This document shows, piece after piece, positions 43,880-53,841 of a stretch of 64,000 nt of DNA. A program made the position numbers and the translations under genes. The notes under the pieces are model-generated. The model was not told the origin of the DNA and did not search any database. It saw nothing but the letters and a program-made list of their open reading frames with translations. Position 1 is the stretch's first letter. Each line of letters begins with the position of its first letter. The DNA is taken from contig NC_059563.1 in NCBI RefSeq assembly GCF_905220415.1, positions 816,001-880,000 on the forward strand, written 5' to 3'. The DNA is from Colias croceus (Eukaryota > Arthropoda > Insecta > Lepidoptera > Pieridae).

Positions 43880-44055
43880 GAAAAGTTGTGTGGTTTTATG
43901 AAACCACGGTAAAAGTGAAACTTTTTTTCACACTATAGACATTTAACTAAAAATTATCGTATTTGTACGATAATTATCGTACGTATCGTGCGTCACGCAA
44001 CATGCGCTACACAGACCAATAAGTTTGAGACGATGTAATAAAAGTTTCACTTTGA
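43880..44055 (-). mobile_element. Family F rolling-circle-like element (copy F6) in hAT element
   Basis: Nearly the same sequence as copy F3 (13820), including hairpin GTGGTTT/AAACCAC and the internal TACGATAATTATCGTACGTA palindrome. Confidence 0.7.
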
Positions 44056-44413
44056 AAGTCAAAGCTATTTTTTAACAATTATATATAATTATATCACCTT
44101 TCTATTATCAAGTTTTTGTTTATGATTTAACTTGTCGTTTTAAGTCGTTAGTTATAGTCGATCAAAATCAATCATCAATCAAAGTAATCCTTATGATATG
44201 TAATAAATTAACTGAATAAAAAAAATATCTTAGATTTTTAAGACAATTCAATAATATAAATTTATTAATATAAATTTATAAATTTATATTAAATTATTAT
44301 TTTATTCAATAATATCAAATTAATACAAATTAATCTCCTTTTTTTTCAATATTTCGAGCATTGATCATAGTAATCTCATTAAAAGTCAAACGGAATTAAC
44401 GGTAAAAATATTG

Positions 44414-44454
44414 AACTATCAACTCGCGACGCGTCGCGTCGCAAGTTGATAGTT
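44414..44454. repeat. 41-base near-perfect palindrome
   Basis: AACTATCAACTCGCGACGCG, one T, then the complement with a single mismatch. It is inside the hAT-type element. Confidence 0.9.
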
Positions 44455-44779
44455 AATACAAACGTGTCGACTGACGAGCCGTCTACGACGAGTCGTTTAA
44501 CCGTCTACGGTGGACTATTATACGGCCACGTCGAAGAGTTAACCGTCGCGGACGCGTTGACGAGCGTTTCGACTCTTTTGTTTAGTCGTTGAATTCAACT
44601 AGTGCGTTGGTGAGCGATGGACTAGTCGAATCGTTGAATGTACATAGACGGTTAATTTAACTAGTCCGTTGATTCAACGCCCATGCCTAATGTAAATACT
44701 AAATACGCCATTTTTTTGTAAATATGTAATAGTAAAAATTCTCGTAATTTAAAATGTTATTATAATATTTCAGGTCGAC

Positions 44780-47425
44780 ATGTTCCCGACTAAAAACATA
44801 GTGTTTGATTACGAGGCTAATCAGAGGTTCTGGCCAAAATTGGAGAGAAGTGGTAAGAGTATTTCTTTTAGTATATCTTGACTACTTGACTAGAACTTAC
44901 CATAATAATATTTCCTTTAAATGACTCCCAATATTAATTAATTAAACATTGAAGTATATTGTCATGCTTACTTATTTTTATATGTACAAATAGTATACTT
45001 ACAGTTAAGCAATTGATGTATCACTGTTCACATCTTGTATCCCTGAGATCCAATATAATATTGAGCTTCTGATAATATTTTTTTTTAATTATACAGTGAT
45101 ATGAAAAATTATCATTTAACAAAAATTACATAATACACAATATCTTTTACTTAACTAAGTATATGAGACATAATGTATTTTTACCACAACCCCATCAAAT
45201 TTTTAATTTAATATTACTTATAGATACACCAGGTAACTGAAATTTTAGCAACCCTAGCATTTAAATATGGAATAAAATAAAAGTATTCCATTTTTAAATG
45301 AAAACATTAAAAAATTGCTAACTATATAAAATGAGGCACAGAAAAATGTCCTACTTTTAATTCTATGCCCACAACAAAAATAAAGGGGAATAAAATATTA
45401 TTGTTTATTTATTATTTATACTTAACACAATTGATATAATAAATTGTAATAGGGAGTAGAGTGAAGAGAAATAGTTTAACACTTAAAAATAAGTTATAGA
45501 AAGAGCTCCCATTTAAACCTACAGTTCTATATGAAAAACTAGCTTTCCGTGGATTTTCCAGGATAAAACCTATTCTATGTGTTAATCCAAGTTACCCTCT
45601 ATATTTGTGCTAAATTTCATTGTAATCAGTTCAGTAGTATTTGTGTGAAAGAGTAACAAACATACACATCCATCCTCGGAAACTTTCGCATTTAAAATAT
45701 TAGTAATTTGTTTATATTTCCAGCGACAGAAGCCATGCAGTTCCATCAGTCTCCACTCCATCCAACGCCACTCAGGTTGTCCAGCTCAACCGACTCTAAT
45801 TCACCGGAGTCTTACGAAAACTCTTGCGTCTCCTCTGAATATAGCTTCAGAATGTACGAACCAAGAAGAATGTCAATAAGCTCATATGAATACAATCCTC
45901 TTGACAATCAATCACCAAAATCAATATTCGACACGCCTTATGTTCGTCAACGGCCCATACTTGGCAGAAAAATCTTACCAGAACGGCGGAATACTTCAAA
46001 TGAAGATCAAATGTGGCAGATACCGGAACCTAGCAGGAATTATGAGTTATTCCCAATTGAAAAAACCTTTGATCTCACTCCACCGCGAAATCCTACACCA
46101 TTAAGTAACATGCTAAATTCACCACAACCTATAAGAAATACACCGAAAGCTTCGCCAATAATGAATCCAATCAACTTTGATAGACCAGCGTCATCGATAG
46201 GTGTAGGCGAGACGAAAATATGTTCATTTTGTAAGAAGAACGGTGAGCGACCAAAGGTATACATGACTCATTGTGTTAAAGAGAAGGTTGGGAACAAATT
46301 TATCGTAACCTGCCCCGTGTTGAGATCCCATGTATGTTCACAATGTGGAGAGAGTGGGGATAAAGCTCATACAATGTAAGTATCTTGATTTAAACCTGAT
46401 TTAAAGTACCAAGCACAAAAAATAACTATAGTAATCTCTGGATTATTCTTGTATTTGTATTGAAAAATTATAAGTTTGATTTAATGTAGTTTCATAGTAC
46501 ATTGCCTAGTCACAGTACAAGTCATACCATACCTTATTAATTTTATTGAAGTTTGTGGTGTTTATTATAAGTTAATACTAAAATAATATAAATCTATACA
46601 TATAATAAATCTGTAGAAGGGTCAATTCTGTACATTGAAAATATTGAAAAAATAAATAGCAGGGGGTGTTTACTGGATCGATACCAAGCCCAAATATGTG
46701 ATTAAAAAAATTTTTGTCTGTCTGTCTGTATGTTCAGGCATCCCGTGAAAACTAACGGTTCGATTTCGATGAAACTTGGTATAATTATACCTTATTATCC
46801 TGGGCATAAAATAGGATACTTTTTATCCCGGAAAAATACGTAGAAAAAAAAATCTTAATTTTTCCGCGCGGACGGAGTCGCGGGCGGAAGCTAGTAAATA
46901 CATATAATAAATCTGTAGAAGGGTCAATTCTGTACATTGAAAATATTGAAAATATAAATAGCAGGGGGTGCTACTGGATCGATACCAAGCCCAAATATGT
47001 GATTAAAAAAATTTTTGTCTGTCTGTCTGTCTGTCTGTCTGTATGTGAAGGCATCACGTGAAAACTAACGGTTTGATTTCGATGAAACTTGGTATAATTA
47101 TACCTTATTATCCTGGGCGTAAAATAGGATACTTTTTATCTCGGAAAAATAAGTAGAAAAAAAAAAATCTTAATTTTTCCGCGCGGACGGAGTCGCGGGC
47201 GGAAGCTAGTACTAAAATATTATTGTTTACGAATATGAAACATTACAGTCAATATAATTTAATTATTATTATAAATCACATAATATTTATTTCTAATATC
47301 AACAATCATTTTTCAGTACCTACTGTCCTGTTCTACGCACCTCTAATAATGGAAAGCCGCTACAGTCTACAACCATCACTTTGAAGAATACACGCGTTCT
47401 TAGTAATGGTAGGAGACGTTATTAA
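44780..47425 (+). CDS. nanos: Nanos-type RNA-regulatory zinc-finger protein
   Basis: Three coding exons join in phase: 44780-44852, 45724-46375 and 47317-47425 (TAA), 277 aa. A splice acceptor at 44773 shows that a noncoding exon lies upstream. The C-terminus holds the two CCHC fingers that define Nanos: C191-x2-C194-x12-H207-x13-C221 and C229-x2-C232-x7-H240-x4-C245 (CSFCKKNGERPKVYMTH; CSQCGESGDKAHTITYC), interrupted by an intron within the second finger at Ile242. The N-terminal 190 residues are Ser/Pro-rich and unstructured-looking, starting MFPTKNIVFDYEANQRFWPK. Nanos proteins repress mRNAs together with Pumilio and maintain germ cells. Moths have several nanos paralogues; which one this is cannot be told here. 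Confidence 0.93.
45539..45705 (-). mobile_element. Family A Helitron-like element, internally deleted, in nanos intron
   Basis: CTAG end at 45539-45542, then 'gtggattttccaggataaaa', and 5' end near 45705. The hairpin tract is deleted. It ends about 18 bases before the exon 2 acceptor. Confidence 0.6.
46593..46894 (+). mobile_element. Family E Helitron-like element (first of a tandem pair)
   Basis: TCTATACATATAATAAATCT start after A, GGGCGGAAGCTAG end before T. It lies in the last nanos intron. Confidence 0.7.
46898..47209 (+). mobile_element. Family E Helitron-like element (second of a tandem pair)
   Basis: Starts three bases after the first copy ends, lacks the leading TC, and differs from it by few substitutions and a longer (CTGT)n. 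Ends GGGCGGAAGCTAG before T. Confidence 0.7.
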
Positions 47426-47572
47426 ACTAATATAGTACATTAGGGTAATTCCGGATGACAGGGTTAATACAATTATTTTAAATTAATATGTAACTAGTGA
47501 TATATTTAATGAATATGGATGCTTTTATTAACAAATCCGTTCATTTTCATGCTATACCGTCACAATACTCAC

Positions 47573-47578
47573 AATAAA
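47573..47578 (+). terminator. Candidate polyadenylation signal, nanos
   Basis: First AATAAA after the stop, about 150 bases downstream. Longer 3' UTRs are possible because several more signals occur before 49 kb. Confidence 0.45.
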
Positions 47579-50500
47579 ACAATGCTCTGATGGGTACATC
47601 TGGAATTCCTTGAGTGCACTATATTAGATAATTATTAAGCTCTGATGTTTACGAATTATTAACTATATTCATTTCTTTATAATTTAATTTTTAAAGTTTT
47701 GACTGAAATTTAGACGGTAATGTTATATCCTGAATTTTATATCATGTTTAGATTTTAATTATTATTGCGTTTTAAACTTACCATGCAATATTAAACAAAG
47801 CACAATATGATCAAACCGGAATTATAAGCTCCTTTTCATATATTTGACATATTATAATTCTGTAAATCCAAATCACCTTTTAAACAGGCCCAAATTTACT
47901 GACTGAAAAAATAAGAAAGACTATATTATACAATATATATACAAAATGATAATATACAAAATGATAACTGTACATTTAAAATTAGTACTACCATCATATT
48001 TTTCATTTTTTATGACGTCATAATGTAAATAATGTTTGTGAAGGTAAGTTAAAAAAAAATATAATTGACAAATTACATTAATTAATCAATCACATTTTGA
48101 CTAATTTAAATAAGGATAAAAGAATACCAATATTTATCGAATATCCATATTTCTTACATAACCATTTTTATTTTATTTTTCTTAGTTTTAATTTTTAACC
48201 TTGACTACATTTAAAAAATTATTATGATTATAAATAAAAGTAATAAATATGTATGTATGAAAAATATCAGAAAACCATACAAATTCCTTTTGCTGATCAT
48301 GCGACTATCTTGTACAATATCTACTTTATAATTTTTACGATTTTGCTTGAACAAATTTATTTTTTTAAATAAAAATATATTCACGTTCTAGCTATCATGT
48401 ATGATGACTTATTTATATATTTTAGAAATCGAAAATCCACATTTTAATACCTTCTTTGACGAATTTTAATGAATCTAGAATCTAGATTACTCATCATTGA
48501 CTAAAATAATTAAAACGATCATTGCTTGCTTGTTTTGTTATAATATAGAACAAAATATTTTCACCAACAAAATTATTCTGTTACAGACTCAGAAACAATG
48601 GCTCTAAAAGAAATATTTTTTTTAATTAAAAAAACAAACTGTATTTTAACTGGCATTTTTTACTAGTTGGTGAAAATATTTTTTCTTTGTCTCTCATTTT
48701 ATTATATTTATATATACCTAGTTAATACATACATTTTGGAAACATTTTATTACATATAATTATATTATTTTGCATGTGACTAAAAAATAATCATGAGTAT
48801 TAGAATATGTTATATTGACGAAAATTAATATCTTTCTCTTTGTTTGACTATCTCAATTTTTTTAGTTTATAAGTAACTTTGGAACATGACTACTAGTACA
48901 TAAGTTTTAATTTTTATTTTTTATTTTAATGTTACGATACTCTTCGAATTTAATTGCATTGATCTAAAACATATTTATTATATAACATTTACAATTAGTG
49001 TTTCTATTTGATGTAACTTCTTTACCTACTATTATTACAATGCTATTGTTTAAACGGGTCTAGAAACTGTTTTTATTTACATTTAAAAGATAAAAATAAA
49101 CAAGTTTTTAAATAGATTTTTTTAAAAGGTTGTTAACAGCTGTAAGTAACAAAATTATGCAAAAAAAAAATATGTGAGCCATTTTTTTTTAATCTTTGTA
49201 TAATGTATAAAAAAATATTGAATTATGCCGTGTTAAATTGTGTCGTATAACGGAATACTGATGAAATTTTTGGTGATTATAGTTTTTAAGATGAATTACT
49301 AATTAGATTTTATGTAAATTAAGTTTTAATTCTAGTATTAAGGTTGATTGAAAGGAAAAAAATTTTATGTTTTATTTTATTTTTGTTTGTTTTCTTTCAT
49401 AATTAATGTTTTGTTTCATTATGTAACTCAAAAAATATACTTATTGCTACTTACTGTAATTAAAAATTTCTTCATTTAAATATTAGTTATGTAATGTTTT
49501 CTTTATTCTCGGGAATATTGTATGATTGTATTTGGGTACTTACTAAAGGTATCTCAGGTTATCCTAAGTATATCTTACGTTGGAAAGATATGAGATGATT
49601 TTCTGTGTGTCGCAAGTAATATTGAATTGATACGGATCCTATTATGATTTAAACTTTGTAAAATTCCATCGTACAATTTTAATATCACAAATAACATCTG
49701 GCAGAATTTTAACTTGATAATTTGATGAACATTTTTTCTAATGATACGAATTATTCAGTGTCTAAATAGTAAATTATTTGTATTCGTATTTTTCCATATA
49801 AATTTTAAGGTAAGTACGTCACGTACATATTGTTTTTTATAAAAATATATTTTTAACGAATTACAATCTGCTTTTATTTTCCCTCCTTTTCAATACACGT
49901 TTTTCTTTACATAAACACCTTATTGCTGCACACAACTAATAATGGGTATCATACCCACCCCACCCCACTGTGCAGCCTACCCATACCTACCCATACCCAG
50001 GGTATGGGTAGGTACTTAAATAGTAGGTAATAAAAGACTTATACATATTTAAGTGCATAGATCTATGCATAGATGGTTTTCTTTCACTTACCACTACTTA
50101 ATAATATTAATTAACACTTTTTCTTGTTTAGATACGCAGAACATAATTTGAAATGGTTTTCAAGTGAGATAAGTGAAAGTAGCTTGTAACCCCAGTCGAT
50201 TCTTTATAATAATAAAAAGCGAGGGAAATTCATATATGGAAATTGGAATGTTATTAATTAATTCAGATCATAAATCCAATGGCCAGTGTTATATGCCCTA
50301 TATAGATTAAAGGTACCTACTCTTGTCTTTTTTTATAGAACAATATGTACCTACTTACATATTATAAATAATAGAAATAAGCTGCTCTCTATACATAGGT
50401 ATCCTTATAACCTGCCATAGTTATAAATCAGTGATCAGGTAAACCTACAAACATTACAAAGAACTGCATATTAGATACAGTAAGGTAGGTACCTAATTTA

Positions 50501-51027
50501 TACTGTATTAATTTTCCGAATAATTTCTAAATTTATTTTTTTCAAAGCTCTTCGTCAAAATCAAAATACATTAGGTACCTAGTTCCTACTCGCAAGTAGT
50601 TTTCAGAACGACTTCTACCTACAGTTATTTTTCTGTGGTAGAAGCAATTAGTTAGGTACCTACCTAGGTAGGTACTTAGATTTTGAATACAATAAGATTC
50701 CTGGGTAAGCCACAGTAGGTACCTATTCCATCATCAATGAAAAATCAAAAGCATTTGAGACTTTGACTTTAAAGATGAATTTTATACAACATATTCACGA
50801 TATTTGCCAAAATAAAACGTATTCAATAGTAAAATCTTTGTACCTACGTACCTAACTGAAATTGTGCTCTATTTTTAGTTTGGCTTCATGGCCGAAATAG
50901 TTTCAGAAATAACATAAGTTTCTTTTGTACAGTGAAATCTGCACGTGTAATATGCATAATACGCATATATAAATGTGTTGTTGTATGATTCAGTATTGTG
51001 TTTAGTTTATAAAAAAAATAAAACAAA
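47579..51027. other. Long AT-rich stretch without recognised genes
   Basis: No exon, RNA gene or intact transposon is visible. A 31-base palindrome lies at 49984-50014 (TACCTACCCATACCC, one A, complement). From 50.3 to 50.9 kb the word TAGGTACCTA and its half-sites recur at high density. Confidence 0.45.
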
Positions 51028-51122
51028 ATGCCAGCTTACGACTGGTTTGTTGATACGGAAAGTTTGCCCGTGATGCGAATTGTTACCCCGCGAAATGTTG
51101 ATATGTGCGGGTTGTATGGAAT
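51028..51122 (+). CDS. Possible orphan first exon
   Basis: An ATG in good context (AAACAAAATGCC) opens 31 codons (MPAYDWFVDTESLPVMRI ... VDMCGLYG) that end at a consensus donor GTAAGT. I recognise no family and found no in-phase second exon before the THAP pseudogene. It could be a real lineage-specific gene or a dead exon. Confidence 0.3.
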
Positions 51123-51908
51123 GTAAGTATTCATGAATTTAATGTTCATGTTATTTCATTAAAATAATGCTATGCTCACATAAAATGTAATATTTTAATT
51201 TTATATTTTAATTTTCGTAATTCGTACTGGACCTCGTTTGCATTTACAATACCTTGTCCTCCTGCTAGTCAGTTTAACAAACGGTTGTTCGATTATTGAA
51301 TGAGTTTCTTTTTTATTTAAGAAAAAACTAGGTATATTTATGAGCGTAGGTAGATAAATATTATATGAATATAATCTAATACGTCTCCGTTTATAAAGTT
51401 ACAAAATCAAATCATCATATGGGTCGTATTTACAAGTACCGTTTCATGTTACGAATCAACGCCACTGTCAGTCGTTTGACAGTTGAAATATTTGCGACTG
51501 TGTTTTCTTCAAAACGTCATTCGTTAAATTTCCTGGACCCACCCAATGACTAAGGAATCCTATGGACAGGGCATAATGTTCTATACAAACAACTGATTAT
51601 ACAAATATCATGCATTTCGATACCGAAATAATAAAACGAATACTGTCTCTTTCTAACTAATGAATATTCTGCTAAGTGAAAATATATTATGACTATACGT
51701 CAGTCAGTGCTAATTCTATACCGTTTGACATTTGAAGTTAGCTCAAATACCTACTGTGGCCGGGCGCCATTTTATGTTCTCGTTATTATGATGTACATGC
51801 TCTGTCATTGCTCCGTAGTAAACATTGAAAAATATTGAATATTTTTGTGATTGTGACAAACATTTGTGTCTAAAACATATAGAGTGGTCAAGGACAAATA
51901 GTGGCATA

Positions 51909-53156
51909 ATACCAAAGCGCAGTATTGTGGGATGTGGCTCCGGAAAGAATGAAAACTAGAAAAGTTTGTCTTTGCACCGGTATGTATACGTTTTGACTGA
52001 AATATTAGTTATTACTTTGCTGATTTACTTATTTTCATGTATATTGAATTGAGGAGTATTCACAGACTATGTTCAGTGTAAAATTGTTACCAAATATAGC
52101 TTTATTTTGTATATTTTCGTTCTAGTAAAATAATGAATTTGGGTGCTAGTGATGACTTATAATATCGACATCAGCAAAATGTTCGATGAAGACGTGCGTC
52201 TCCCAAGGCTGTGTCATTAATCTTAAGAATAGTTGCTTTGGTGAATACACTTCCAAAATAACAAATTAATTTTGCCAAGAGCAGCAGAAGGAAAAATAAA
52301 ACACTTAAATTTACCTAATATGAATTTTAACTTAAGTAAGATTAATCGCTTTTATAGTAGGTACTTTAAAAATGTATTTATAAATAAGTCAGGTCAGGAC
52401 TAAAATTATAATAACCTAAAAATTCATTTTTTGAAGGTTACCAAGAAGTGAAAATAGAAAAGGAGAATGGTTAGAAGCAATTGAAAATGAAAATATCAAG
52501 CCAAATGTAAAGGATATAATATCATAGTATGTTCCCTACATTTCCCCGAAAGTGCTTTCAATAGAACAATGGATGTGATTAGTCTGCACGATGATGCTAT
52601 ACCAGTATGTCTGCCGCTGCATTCACACAGGGTGAGGTTTTTATCTGTAGACACGTGATGTCTTCCAATTTACTTTTGGTCTTTTTATTTAGATTTAGGG
52701 CTGTCATTTATAATCTAACGTTTCTCCTATTTTGAAGGAGGCCTGTGAACAAACTGAGATGGTTTTATATGATTTTTTGAGTACAAACTTGGGTGATATT
52801 TGGTTGTTGAAATGTTATTGACTGAGGGAAAGTGCAATTTACTTTAAATACATGGGGTGTTTTAAGTTATTTTTCTATTCTTTATAAATTTATATTCAAT
52901 GCCATAAAACCAAAAATATAAATTCAAGTTCCGCTATTGTAAGCCCTAATGTTGATATTAATTTCAAACCATCAGCATTCCCCTTTTAATTAAAATGTAT
53001 TGCATTTTAGTTTAAATGTAAAGTGAACAATGCTAGTTAATGTAAACTGTGACATTTCATTTCCAGGTACCAGTTGAGCCTCAAATCCCGAACTCAAAAA
53101 TGAACAGAGTGTATCTGAGTGCATTCCAGGCTACACAAAATAGTTTAGCTCTATAA
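51909..53156 (+). pseudogene. Decayed single-THAP-domain protein gene
   Basis: Three exons are traceable: 51909-51979, 52437-52631 and 53067-53156. They encode PKRSIVGCGSGKNEN, LSLHRLPRSENRKGEWLEAI, NENIKPN, CSLHFPESAFN and a DDAIPV block, then a short tail (VPVEPQIPNSKMNRVYLSAF) and a stop. This is the THAP C2CH zinc finger with its conserved Trp, Pro and C-x2-H. It is broken by three lesions: ATA where the start should be, TAG at codon 17, and a frameshift plus TAG just before CSLHF. The splice sites are still good. THAP proteins bind DNA and are often derived from P-element-like transposases. Confidence 0.8.
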
Positions 53157-53557
53157 TTTTCTCTATTATTATATATTATTGTTTTTTTTGTCTATTATTT
53201 ATAAATAAATAAATACAATTACTGTATATTGTGTTGTTCATCGTAATAAAATACTATTATATACCTATATTAGTATATATTATGTTGTTTCATTATATTA
53301 CATTCCTCAAAACTGAAATTACCAAATTGTAAGTCTACCGTAATCCTTATATCGAAGTCAAAATTGAACTGGATTTATCAAATTATACAGGGTTAGCTAT
53401 CTTGTCCGGCGAGGTTGCTGGTGTTTTACAAGTAACCCTGTATAGGTGTTACCGTCACGAGCAGCCATCGTCATACTTAATTTTATTAATTGGCATTGTC
53501 ATTTTTTCCATTTGTAATTTTACTTCTATGTTTTGTACAATAAAGTTAAAATAAATA

Positions 53558-53622
53558 AAAAAGAGTGTGTGTTTATGTACACGCGTTACAAGTTACGCGC
53601 CAAAAGAAGTATAACTTCAAAA
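53558..53622 (-). mobile_element. Family F remnant (copy F7)
   Basis: Only the hairpin end (GTGT...ACAC next to an A/T run) and the opposite subterminal repeat (AAGAAGTATAACTTC) remain; the middle is deleted. Confidence 0.5.
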
Positions 53623-53841
53623 AAAATATATTAATATTATTTTTATATCGATAAACATAATAATGTTTATCGATATATTCTCGGCACTAAACACCGCCAT
53701 GTTTTGTTACAAGCAATATGGCGCCGGCCACACTTTTTTTGTAGGTATGTCACTTCCATGTGATTCCTTATTCATTGGACCCACCGTGTATGGACGGATC
53801 TATCTAAATTCATGTGATGAAAATATAATAAACTTAAAAAA

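Larger units (their letters stand above)
43623..44689. mobile_element. hAT-type non-autonomous element
   Basis: The 1067-bp element starts TAGGAATGGG and ends CCCATGCCTA (inverted, one mismatch) and is flanked by a perfect 8-bp duplication ATGTAAAT (43615-43622 and 44690-44697). Eight-bp duplications with TAGG..TGGG ends are the mark of hAT elements. Both halves are rich in CGACTAGTCGA-like palindromes. No transposase is present. A family F element is nested at 43880-44055. It lies just upstream of nanos. Confidence 0.85.

Noticed and set aside
53663..53841. 60-codon frame just before the zeste-like start
   Set aside because: It ends right at the start ATG in another frame, with no homology; more likely promoter or 5' UTR.
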